From positions 1,560,134 to 1,624,133 of the forward strand of contig CM055618.1 in NCBI GenBank assembly GCA_029379385.1: a stretch of DNA of 64,000 nucleotides, read 5' to 3'. This stretch comes from Quillaja saponaria. Its lineage: Eukaryota; Streptophyta; Magnoliopsida; Fabales; Quillajaceae. The translations under genes and the position numbers were made by a program. The notes under the pieces were generated by a model. That model saw only the letters and a list, made by a program, of their open reading frames with translations. It did not search any database and had not been told where the DNA came from. Shown here piece after piece: positions 34,990 through 45,152 of the stretch (position 1 is the stretch's first letter; each line of letters begins with the position of its first letter).

Positions 34990-36159
34990 ATTGAAATGTA
35001 ACTATCGGACATGAATTTGTAAAGGAAAAATGATAAATAAAGGCGATAAAGCAAGTAAAGAAAATCTACAAATAAAGCATGTAAAGAAATGCTATAAATA
35101 AAGCAATAAAGGCTAAATGTGAAATTGAATTGATAACTTTGAGTTTGATGTTGGATTGTTGTGTGTTGTTTTACAATTAATTACTTTAGTCCTATTTATA
35201 CAAGAAAAACTAGCTGTTAACCCACTAAGCCTATTTGCCACGTTCTCCCTTAACTTTCTAACTAAGCATCTACCAATAAAAGGGCATAGCTAACAACCAA
35301 AGTAGGTTACAACCCCTGTCAGCTGACCTACCCGGATTTTTAGCAATTGATTTTTGCCTCAACTATTCCAAATAACGATTTTCTAGTGCTCCATGTCTCC
35401 ATTATCTCTTAGAAATAGGGTTTCACATTGAATGTGGTGTACATGCACCAAATTACTCTTGACTTAGTCCAACTCGGCAGACCCAATAACTTTACTCATC
35501 TGACTAGCCCAATTTTGCTTCAATGAATCCACATGCCCAATAAATGTCCAAGCCCATTGAGATACTAATTCTAAACCAATTTGAATAAATCTTATCCTTA
35601 TACTTTTATTTGAATCATTCCCAGCAGCTATATCTTCTCATTTAGCACTTTTAACAGAAAATCTCTATTTTAATGGGATTTAAATCCAAGCCGTTATCCT
35701 TTCTTATCTCTGAATAGCAACACTAGATATGACTTGATTTCACTAATTAGGCGGCCCACTAAATAAATCTTAACCCAATTAACATTATTTGAATTAGGCC
35801 CAAACTTAATTAGCCGACTCAGTCCATTAACATTATTTGAATTAGGCCCAAACTTAATATGCAAGGTATGAGCTGAGTTCATTTAGGCTAGTCAATTGAA
35901 ATTCAATTGGCTAATGGACTGAAATACCTAAATCGATGCACCTTATCTCCTTTGCAAATTTGAATTCTCAGTTTCCTTAATGGATAGGCGGCCAATAAAT
36001 TCCTCCAACAAACTCTCTGTCTTCCAAGGACTGATGCAGATGTTTTGAATTTGAATTTTGTGATTAATGTTGGCTTTGTTATAATTGGCTAGCTGAAAAT
36101 CTCTTTTTTTTCTACCGTCCATTCTCAATTCTCTTATGAATTCTCCAACTTCCTTTGCA
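34990..36159 (-). repeat. 3' LTR of the second (minus-strand) Tat-like element, left edge uncertain
   Basis: The right edge is placed at 36159 because 'cctttgca' there is followed by a pyrimidine tract which on the minus strand is the polypurine tract before TGCAAAGG. On the minus strand a promoter-like TATAAATAGG lies at 35191-35200, followed by AC-rich leader-like sequence. A 48-bp direct duplication ('attaacattatttgaattag...' at 35778 and 35826) lies inside. The left edge is not resolved, and 34998 (tgtaac) is one candidate. No second copy of this LTR is in the window. Confidence 0.5.
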
Positions 36160-36181
36160 TCCTTTGCCTTTTTTTTTTTTT
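36160..36181 (-). promoter_or_regulatory. polypurine tract of the second Tat-like element
   Basis: On the minus strand the sequence is a run of A followed by GGCAAAGGA, directly before the LTR start TGCAAAGG. Polypurine tracts prime plus-strand DNA synthesis at this place. Confidence 0.5.
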
Positions 36182-37803
36182 ACTTCCATGGCATCTTCAG
36201 CTTCAGACTCCCAGAATAAGTCCTAATATCCCTTCAATAGTTCAGTCGATTTTAGTTCATCGACTAATCATTCTTCGCCATCATCACCGAGCAAAATGGT
36301 GATTAAAAAAACTCTAATTCCTTATACCGTTTAACCCAATTCCTTCATAATAAGGCTGGCAACTTCTAATTTTGCCTAAGGCTTTTTAATTCTCCAAAGC
36401 TTCATCTCTCCTAAGGGTTTTCAACTGTCCATCACCTCAGACTGGTATTTGGTGTACAAATGCCCTTTTAAGTTTCAAGTCTGGCCTCACAAAATCTTGG
36501 CATATACGAACTGGCTCTCTTGTATCTTGGCTACCGGTGGTAAAGATTGGAAAAAATGGGGAATCTTTGATATCATCTCCCTCTCATATCGAGATATTTC
36601 TCTCAACACCAACCTTCTTTTTAGTTTCTTTAAGCTCTAGCCCACTGCCATCAATGGAGTTCATCTTTCCATTGGCGATAATGAGCCCCATACTTATTAA
36701 TGTCGTGGCTATCACTGGGAAGAACTCTCTGCCCTGTTTGAAGAATTCTTAGGTGAAAATTTTGGCATTACTTTTAACAAAAATACTTCATCATACTCAG
36801 CTTTCCTTTTTGCTAATGCCAAAAACAAAAGCCCTGTTATTGATGCTAAACATAATGTTCTCTACTATATTGGTTGTGTAAATATTTCATATGTACTAGC
36901 TTTATTGCTATTGTCTCTGAGTTCTCATATTTCATAGTAGCCATTACCTCAAGAAAGCTTTGGCTTTAGCCCCCTTGTTCCTTACGTTATTGTATAAGTG
37001 CCTCTTTTTTAACCTGTGGATCGGCTAAAGAAATACAAAGATTTGAAAGCATTACCTGGGCCCCTGTGATTTATGCAATTATGGATTTACCATTATTTCC
37101 CAAAATTCTATACCTCCCCCTTGGCTGATATTCCTTCACCTGAAAACCTAACTACATATGGGCACTTGTTGTAATTAATCCCCTTAACTAGGCTTTCTGT
37201 GTTTAATGTGGCAAATAAGATTTTTAGTTCTCTTGCTAGAAGTCCCCCTTCTCTGTTCCCTTATCGTGAGAAAAGATATGATCCCACTTGGTTGGCAGCT
37301 AATACCATGTACTCTAATAGTTCCCTTCATTCTTCTGATAAGCTACTCGGTTGGTGCAGTATGCTTACTGCTAAAGACTTCATCCATATGGTAAAACTTA
37401 TTACTTAGCATAATAAGTCTTCTCTAGAACCAAACAACCCTCAAGTGTTTTTCTCGACTGTTTGGATTGACTTAGTGTATTTCCATTGCTCTTTACTTCA
37501 TTGGCCAAACACAGGACTCGACCAAATCTATCTTTGTTTCGGCTACAATAATTGGCTGAAGATAATTCTATGAAGCTAAACCTATTTGAATATTCCCCTT
37601 TGAAACCTCACCTGGGGAATCAATTGAATTCATGAGTTAGTGGCTGCTTATTCAATTTTCTTTCTTTTTGGCTTTTGTTGCTTCTCATTTTATAAAGTTG
37701 ATTGATGAGCAATCAAACGACTAGATTGAGCCTAAGAAAAAGGGAACAACATTGGCTGCCAAAACTCCTCCAAAGAAATGCAAAACTCGTGGCTCCTCCA
37801 AAG

Positions 37804-37874
37804 GTAAACCAAGTTAGATTAACCTTAATTTTCCTTTCTTTCTTTTTTGACTCTGTGGACTTTTCTCTCCTTAG
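37804..37874 (+). other. probable intron of the plant-mobile-domain-like gene
   Basis: CCAAAG|GTAAACC at the left and TTTCTCTCCTTAG|GAACTC at the right, with a T-rich interior of 71 bases. Borders are canonical, and the length is typical of small plant introns. Confidence 0.6.
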
Positions 37875-38044
37875 GAACTCAGCCGTTCGAGGCTATTAAT
37901 GTAAAGACTTTCCAGGGAACTCCTAGCGGAATTAAAGCTAGAAATGTTAGAAAGTTTACTAGACAGTCTTCTCATGCCTCACCAATTCTAGCTTCCATAG
38001 CAAAATCCAAAATATAGCTAGCCTAACCAAAACCTTCAGCTAAG

Positions 38045-38106
38045 GTATTTATGAAGCAATCTCATTTTGATTGCTTAATGTCCTCAACCAACTAATCCTT
38101 TTTTAG
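38045..38106 (+). other. probable intron of the plant-mobile-domain-like gene
   Basis: GCTAAG|GTATTT at the left and AATCCTTTTTTAG|GTTTGCAG at the right, 62 bases, AT-rich. It is at the short end for plant introns but has canonical borders. Confidence 0.5.
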
Positions 38107-39099
38107 GTTTGCAGAAAAAAAAAATGTAAGACTCAAGTACCTGAGTCTGCCTCTTCCTAGAACTCTTAAAACAACACCTCCCACTGCCTCTTCCTCAGCT
38201 GCATCGCTTGTGATTTCTGATGAAGTTCTGGAGCAGTACTTCAAGTCTCCAACCCTATTTGCTAGCCCTACCAAAAAGGACTTTTCCTTTATCTACATGC
38301 ATTTGGAGTTTGTTGAAAATCAATTTTTGAAAGGCTTCCCCTATAATCCTAAAATAGCTAAGACCCTTAAATTATCGATGTCAAAGATGGCTATGTCGGT
38401 TGATGCTTCTTTGGTATCCCCTGCTATGAAGGCAGTCTTTAACCAAATGGCTTTGCTTTTCAATAATGTATATTTTTTATACAAAGTCAACAAAGAGCAT
38501 AAAGAGACCAGTGCTTCTTAGTTGGCACAGTTGGCTGACCTTGAAGCTAGGAAAAACAACTTTCAAACCCAGTTTGAAGCTATTAAGAAATATCAGCAAG
38601 AGAATCTTTTTGAGGAAGGGAGAATTACCGGGAAATTACAGGAATTGAATAAGGAGCTAGCTCAAATTCAAATTGAAATAGCTTCTCTTCAGCCTCAGCT
38701 AAAATCAATCTCAGTTAAAATTAAAAGCAGCACCAATGTTAGAATTAATTTGTACAACAGGAGCACTTCCTTGGACTTTGAGATTGCTTATTTGGTACAA
38801 AAGAAGACTCTGTTGGAAAATGATCTAAGTGCTGGAGAAGCTGGTTTAGTTTAAGCTAAGAAGTCATAGGCTCAACTGAAAAAAATGTTAGCTGAGACGA
38901 AGAAGGAACAAATTGTTGCTGGTTCTGAGCTTACTATTATACTTCCAAACCAAGCTGATACTGCTCTACCTGCTATTGCTAATTCTTTAGTTGTTGAAGA
39001 TGTTGTCCCATTAGTAATGATCCCTCCACCACCAACATGAAAACTTGTTTTACGCAACTGCATTAGGCAGCTTTTGTTCTTTAAGCTAAGTAGCTGGCT

Positions 39100-40330
39100 T
39101 GTAGCTACTTTTTAAGACTCTTTAAAGCATTCCTTCCTAGATGGAAGGGTAATAATATTTTAAGTATTTTCCATTGATGCTTCCATTAAGTTCTTCTCCT
39201 TGCATATTAACTACCTGATAAGCACCACCTGGTATAACTTGGCTAATAATAAATGGTCCTTCCCACTTTGGCGATCATTTACTGAGCTTAAGGTTTTTAG
39301 TTCCAATTGGTAAAATGGTTTTTCAAACAAGGTCACTTTCTATAAACCTCTTTGCCCTGACATGTCTGTTATAGTTATTAGCCACCTTAGCTTTGTTAAG
39401 TCGAGTATTATTAAGTGCCATTAACCGATCTTCATCAGCTGAATCTAACTCCATAAATAAGGTTTGTAAATACTCCCTAGGCTCAAAGTTATTTTACTTT
39501 GCCACCCTTAAAGACTTAACTGTAATCTCCGAAGTGTACTGTAGTACACTTAGCATTTTCATATGCCCAAAGAATTTTTGATAATAGTTCATGTCATTTT
39601 CTAGGCTAGTCTTCCAATGATCTCTTGATCATGTCGATTAGGATTCGGTTAATAGCCTTTGCTTACCCATTAGCTTGAGCATAGTATAATGTTGAGTGGA
39701 CTACTTTAATGCCAAACTCTTGCGCAAAGGATACTACCTTTTCCCTAATAAAAACTGTACCTTGATCAGTTGTTATGGTTTGAGGAATAACAAATCGATG
39801 AATAATTTAGTTTTTAATGAAGTTGATTACATCATCTTGTGTTGCATTCACTATCGGCTGAGCTTCCACCCATTTGGTGAAATAATTTGTTGCTCCAATA
39901 ATAAAAAAATGCTTCTTAGATGAAGGAGGATAGATCTTACCAATCAAATTCATAGCCCAATCTCTAAAAGGCCACGGCTTAATGATTGGATGAAGTTCCT
40001 CAGCTAGGCACTCTCTAAATTAGACCATGTAGTTTACATGCTTTGCACCCTTTAGCGTACTTGTAGCAATCATATGTAATGGTTGGTCAATGATAGCCAT
40101 GTTTATGAATTAACCATCACATTTTAGGTCCAAATATATGTACTCCACAAACTCCCTCATGGACTTTTCCTATGATTATCAAGGCTTCACCTTTTTCTAA
40201 GCATTTCAACAGCAAACCTTCATGTCTCTTTTTGAACAATTCATCATCTACCATGACATATCTTAAGGCCTTATGTTTGAGCTTGAAGTCCACAAGACTG
40301 GATGGATCTTTTAGATAGCTAATCAACTCA
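39100..40330 (-). pseudogene. integrase of the second Tat-like element
   Basis: Minus strand. The frame 40326-40117 holds the upstream linker and the start of the zinc region (KVHEGVCGVHIFGPKM). C..C follows in broken frames (YAKGCKACKLHG, about 40060-40020). The core keeps ITTDQGTVF (about 39770-39745) with the second catalytic Asp, but the third motif reads ANG, stop, AK, so the Gln is a stop and the Glu is Lys. The C-terminus is recognisable as WEGPFIISQVIPGGAYQVV- and GKYLKYYYPS-like pieces down to about 39130. It ends only about 60-90 bases from the stop of the convergent extra gene. Confidence 0.75.
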
Positions 40331-40499
40331 ACTTTCCAATCATCAGCTGTTGTTTGTTAATCGATAGCTGCAATGTTGGGAAGATGAAAGACAGCATCTT
40401 CAAGATCATCTTTAAACCTATAAGCATATTAGGCTAAATTATTGGTATCTCAATTTTCCTTCATTGGTATATGCATTATTACTACATCGGTAAACTGCT

Positions 40500-40935
40500 T
40501 GAGTAAAGCGTTAGCCGTTTCATGGTAACTTAACAAGTTTGGATTGTTGCATTTATACTCCTCAGTCAACTGTCTAATCACTAGCTAAGAATTTGCCATG
40601 ATTTGAGTAGACTAAGCCTTTATAGAAATCAATAGATTCAGCCCAAGAATCAAAGCTCCATACTAAGCTTGATTATTGGAATAGTCAAGTTCTAGTTGAA
40701 ACATGAACTTGCCAATTTTGCCAGTAGGACTAATGATAACTGACTCCAGCACCTACTCCTTTTTGAGTCCTAGACCTATCAAATGACAAGATCCTAGGCT
40801 TTAAATGAATCTAATTGTGTAAATCAGCTAATGGAACTTGTACCTCAACACATGGATGTTGAGCTAAGAAATCAGCTAAGGCCTATCCTTTAAAGGCTCT
40901 TAGTGGGATTTATTTCAAAGCAAAAAAAATTAATT
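40500..40935 (-). pseudogene. remains of a second RNase H domain
   Basis: After the first RNase H the minus strand reads ALADFLAQHPC, then LSFDRSRTQKGVGAGV (about 40800-40740). This corresponds to the start of the extra RNase H of Tat elements (expected FDGS...GAG), with the catalytic Asp present. Further pieces are out of frame, with many stops. Confidence 0.55.
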
Positions 40936-40942
40936 TAATAGC

Positions 40943-41458
40943 CTATTTCATTAGTCTTCCTTGTAAAATAGGCCTATTGATCAAATACTTCACTATGTCA
41001 ATCTTGCAAATGACCAACACCTTTTTAGGTAAGAGATAATACTCCAATTTAATGCAGGCATGGTATAAGGAAAGATATAACTTTTCAATTTGAGTATGTT
41101 TGCACTCTACATCATTTAAAAGCCTACTCGAGTAATAAATAGCTCTTTTAGTTCCATCCTTGACATCCTGTACAAGTAGGCAGTCGATAGATTCTTCAAC
41201 AGCTGGGATATAGAGTTTCAAATGTCTACTTAGTATTGGAGGCACCAAAACTAGCAGATTGGCTAAGCTCTGCTTGATATGCTTAAATTCCAATTTCTGT
41301 TCTTCTCCCCAGTTGAACTTCTCAGCTCCCCTTAGCTTCAGCAAAGTTGAAAAAGCTTTTATTTTGCTAGTCGAATTAGCAATAAATCTTCTCATAAAGT
41401 TGATTTTGCCAATTAAGTTCTGTAATTTTTTCTTGTTTTGTGGTGGTCTCTTTTCCAA
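40943..41458 (-). pseudogene. RNase H domain 1 of the second Tat-like element
   Basis: A 171-codon open frame covers the RT thumb (LQNLIGKINFMRRFI) and RNase H pieces AEKFNWGEEQKLEFKHIK, AIYYSSRLLNDVECKHTQIE and LYLSLYHACIKLEYYL. Where a catalytic Asp is expected in the first strand there is PAVEESIDCLLVQ, so the active site is not intact. The frame is a remnant of a polyprotein and not a separate gene. Confidence 0.8.
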
Positions 41459-41619
41459 GGACTACTTTAGCTTTGTTCTTGTTAATCTCAATTCCTTGTC
41501 GATGAAAGAGAAAGCCAACAAAATTACCAGCCGAGACTCAAAAATCATATTTAGTTGGATTCATTTTCAAGTTGTGGAATCTCATTCTCTTGAAGGCTTA
41601 CTCTAGATCAGGCTAGATG

Positions 41620-42324
41620 ATGATCAACCCCTTCTGACTTTACCACCACAACATCAATATAAATCTCTATGCTATAACCAATTAGGTCATGAAAAATGGC
41701 ATTCATTGCCCGTTGGTATGTTGCACTTGCGTTTTTTAAGTCAAATGGCATGACAAGTCATTCAAAAATTCCTAATGCATCGGGACAATGAAATGCAGTC
41801 TTATGAATGCCTTCTTCGGCTACAAATATCTGGTTGTGTCATGAATATCCATCCATGAAAGTCAGAATCCTATGATTAGAGGGTGCATCCGCCAGTATAT
41901 TGGTTAGTTGCGTAGCATATTCGTCCTTATGGGTAGCCAAATTCAAGTTTTTGAAATCTGTATAGATCTTGACTTGGCCACTCTTCTTTATAACAGGGAC
42001 TATATTAGATAGCCATTCCACATACCAAGCAGTGTGTGTGAATCCAACTTTCAAAAGCCTCTCAATTTCCTCTTTGATCTTTGGCATAAACCCAGGATTG
42101 CACCTTCTAGCTGGCTATTTGTGAGGCTTAAAGCCTTCTTTTATCAATAATCGATGCTCAACCAATTGCTTAGATAACCCTGGAATTTCGTAGTATTCCC
42201 TGGCAAAATAATCGTTATATTGCTTGATGAGCTCGGTCAGCCGATGTTTATCAAATTCAGCTAATAAACCATTGATCTTAGTTATTCTTGGTTCTTCTTC
42301 AAGACCCAAGTTGACATCAATCAA
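41620..42324 (-). pseudogene. reverse transcriptase of the second Tat-like element, active site lost
   Basis: The frames 42324-42115 and 42087-41839 hold the approach region (LVEHRLLIKEGFKPHK) and the fingers (EEIERLLKVGFTHTA, VPVIKKSGQVKIYTDFKNLN, LTFMDGYS). After a stop come HNQIFVAEE and LVMPFDLKNASATYQ (about 41750-41710). The catalytic box reads YIDV instead of YIDD (about 41672-41661, minus strand), so the second metal-binding Asp is Val. This alone would kill polymerase activity. Confidence 0.88.
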
Positions 42325-42567
42325 AGGATCATGAGCTTCGAAGCTAGAAGGTTCTAATCTATTAAAACCTTGTAAGAGAAGCAGTGATTCGGCCTCAGCT
42401 GTTGACTGAATCTTTATCTAGAAATCTTGGGTAGTGAAATTACAAGATTCCAAAGACCCTTCTTCATAATTGCTTGACAATTTAATTGTCTTCACTCGTG
42501 GTGAGTAGAAAATAGCCTCTACCATCTTAATATCAGTTATGAAAGGATTCTGATCTACTGATACCAT

Positions 42568-42972
42568 TTATATCTTGTCACCTTCCCAAAACATTAACAC
42601 TTGGTGCAACGTGGAAGGAACACACTGATTGGAATGAATCCAATCTCTGCCTAACAAAACAAAGTAAGTAGGTTTGGCATCCACTACAAAGAATGTTGAA
42701 CTTATGGTCTTGCTTCCGATAGTGATCTTGGCTACTAATACCCCAACTGCAATGGTTGTCTTTCTTGTAAAATTGGTCATCTTTATATTAATATATATAA
42801 GATTAGCTTTCGACTTACCCAATTTCAACATTGTACTGATAGGTATAATGTTTAAAACTACTCCATCATCTATGAAAACTCGGCTGACTAGCCTGTCATT
42901 GATATGAGCCTTTATGTACAAAGGCTTAAGATGGTTAGTCATAGCCTCTAAAGGTTTCTTAAACTGTATCAT
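42568..42972 (-). pseudogene. aspartic protease of the second Tat-like element
   Basis: A 134-codon frame with RVFIDDGVVLNIIPISTMLKL, matching the VDGGA/SAVNI-type protease start of plant gypsy elements with the catalytic Asp in place. It continues to YFVLLGRDWIHSNQCVPSTL, the ILGRDWL-type C-terminal motif. The linker to RT (42567-42325) is broken by stops. The sequence upstream ends at about 43020, so gag is missing. Confidence 0.85.
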
Positions 42973-43032
42973 GGCTGGCCCAATCTCATTCTTCTCTAAT
43001 AAAGTAGTCCATTCAGCTTATTCGACGAAAAC

Positions 43033-43860
43033 ATGAAGGATACTCAAATGTCTAATGCAATGGGACTTGAGCAGTACACTTCGAAAACCCATTATTGCAA
43101 GAGGAAGCTTTGGAAAGAACTACAAAGTGCAATTACAATACAAAAAGCTTCCTACTTTTTGCTTTTTTGTGACATTATAGGGCATGATGAACGAAGTTGC
43201 AAGGATAAGATTAAGGTTGAAATGCATGGGGTTACTTATCAACTTATGTTTAATAATTCCATATGTGCTAAACAGATGGGATGGCAACCCACCCCAATAA
43301 GTGTCAAAACTCAAAAATAGCCTAGCTTTGTTAAACTCCCTTACCACCCTGAAGCCTTGATGCGGCGGTTGCCTGAGTTGTCAGTGAAGGAGGATGCAGG
43401 GCCACATGTCACGAGGTGAGTGGGATACCAAAAAGGGCTCAAGGGATTTCAAATATGCTTGGCAGTTTTTGGGGAAACAATAATTTAAACCTTGACATTA
43501 TCCCTACATCCCTGGTAATTGAAAACATGAGATATGCTATAGGTTTTACTCACAATGATAAGGATATCAACAAGGAATCTGAGTATTGTGGAGCAAAAAG
43601 TGGCATTATCCGAGAAGAACTCCAAGTAGTTGGGGAGTCTGCAACCTTTGAAACACCTCCTAAACAAAAACAAGTTCCTAACCCTAATTCAATGAATGTT
43701 ACCTCTATGGGACCTTTAAATAATCAAAATACAAATTCCATTCCCATTCCATCTAATCCTAATACACCACTGGCTAGTAACAACCAGTTCCTACCCGAGC
43801 CTAAACACCCAGGCCCAAACAACCCAATTCAAACACCATAAGAACCAAATAAACATCCTC
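43033..43860 (+). pseudogene. LINE ORF1 (nucleic-acid-binding gag-like), C-terminal part
   Basis: The frame 43033-43320 contains the CCHC-type region. YKVQLQYKKLPTFCF in one frame joins DIIGHDERSCKDK in another, so a one-base shift splits the knuckle (Cys, then His and Cys kept). The frame 43416-43841 continues as the Asn/Pro-rich linker (NSIPIPSNPNTPLASNN). ORF1 proteins bind the LINE RNA. Confidence 0.75.
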
Positions 43861-44089
43861 ACTCAATTATGTTATGGGATAAGTTAGCCAACCAACTAAA
43901 CTATCACTCAAATAATTAGCTAGACAATGCAAGGGAGGAAGTAGCATTACTAGAAAGTCAACCATGAGCTCCAAGAAGAGAGCTAATAACAACTCCATGG
44001 ATGAACTACCAAAAAAAATTTACACTAGACTGATGATACCAGAAAGGGGGGAGACCAGCCTCATATGGCCTATATAGGATTAATGAAGA

Positions 44090-45152
44090 TACTATACTAG
44101 AACGTGCAGGGTATGGGGACTCCTATCGCTTTTCAACTCCTCAAGGGAACCTTAAATTCCCATTCCCAGACTTAGTCTACTTGGCTGAAACAAAAGTAGG
44201 TAGAGCCAAAATGAGCAAGATATTTCAACAATGTCGATTACATAAACATCATATTGTAGCAATAGATGGTTTATCAGGTGGTTTAGCTATAGCATGGAAG
44301 GATGACCTTAATGTGGAAATACTTATGTTTGAACAATTCCTTATCCTACTGAAAGGTGATGGATGAAGTCTACAAGATTGGATTGGGACTATACTACCTC
44401 TACTTAAGTTGTAATGACACTGAACGCATGGAGCAATTTATGTATTTATTACAATGAATTCAACAGGGTAATCCCAGATTGCTTACTTATGGAGATTTGA
44501 ATGTCATTTTTCATTACTCTAAAAAACATGGGAGTAACCCCTAATGACCCATTCAAAGGCAGGATTGTCGTGACTTTATCAACTCAAGAAGCATGCAATA
44601 CCTTGGATTCTAAGGATACCCTTTCACATTGAATAATCAGTGGATAGTTGCTGAAAACATTCAGGAAAGACTAGATAGATTCTTTCGCACCATTAACTAG
44701 CTTTCCACAAGCCCCCAGGCTACTATATCTTACCTTGATGAGCTTGGTTCTGATCATAGGCTCATAATACTCGATTCAAAGTTGGTTGCTAAAGGAAAAC
44801 ATAGATTTTATTTTGATGGCAGATGGTGTGAGTTGAATAAAGTCAATGAGGTAATTAAATAGTAGTGGAACACTGAAGTTTCAGGGACTAAACATTTCCA
44901 AGTTCTTCACAAAACTTAAAAAGCTGAGGCATGGTCTAATTAATTAGAGTAAAACGGGGTCCTATAATACTAGGAGGTCTATAATGAGAATTCAAGAAGA
45001 GTTGGCGGCACACAAAAACTCTAATTGCCCTTTTAACCGAAACATGGTTCTTGAGTTAGAAAAGGATTTATTGAGCAATGGTAAAGGGAATAGGAATACT
45101 GGAAAGTCAAGGCAAGAAATAATTGGTTAAGACTAGGAGACCACAGTACCTC
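44090..45152 (+). pseudogene. LINE APE-type endonuclease
   Basis: Target-nicking nuclease. Pieces in order: a degraded WN.QGMGTP (about 44100), DLVYLAETKVGRAKM with the catalytic Glu of the ETK motif (about 44170-44214), and GLSGGLAIAWKDD (about 44268-44306). Then come LLTYGDLNVIFHYSKKHGSN (about 44478-44535) and GSDHRLIILDSK (about 44749-44784) carrying the conserved Asp-His. ARNNWLRLGDHST (about 45106-45146), the linker before RT, is cut by the solo LTR. Stops and frameshifts are frequent. Confidence 0.82.

Larger units (their letters stand above)
36189..39040 (+). pseudogene. plant-mobile-domain-like gene with C-terminal coiled coil, antisense to the second element's pol
   Basis: Start ATG 36189 (MASSASDSQNKS, then a stop). 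A plant mobile domain-like region follows in broken frames. Recognisable pieces are TFFLVSLSSSPLPSMEFIFP and IMSPILINVVAITG, resembling the 'F.FGPM.PTL.DVA.ITGL' signature, then NKSPVIDAKHNVLYY and LARSPPSLFPYREKRYDP. After two short introns come a Ser/Pro-rich linker and the frames 38210-38521 and 38522-38854, a Gln/Glu/Leu-rich coiled coil with one stop between them. The end is PLVMIPPPPT and TGA at 39038-39040. Plant mobile domains are found in host MAIN-type proteins and in retrotransposons. The role here is unknown; about five to eight disablements are visible. Confidence 0.7.
34990..43020 (-). mobile_element. second Ty3/gypsy element, Tat-like, minus strand, 5' truncated
   Basis: Read on the minus strand: protease, RT, RNase H, remains of a second RNase H, integrase, then an extra gene in the opposite direction, then polypurine tract and 3' LTR. 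Gag, PBS and 5' LTR are absent; the element stops at about 43020 against the 5' end of the LINE. The layout is the same as in the first Tat-type element, though the sequences are clearly different families. Base composition is AT-rich, unlike the first element. Confidence 0.8.
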
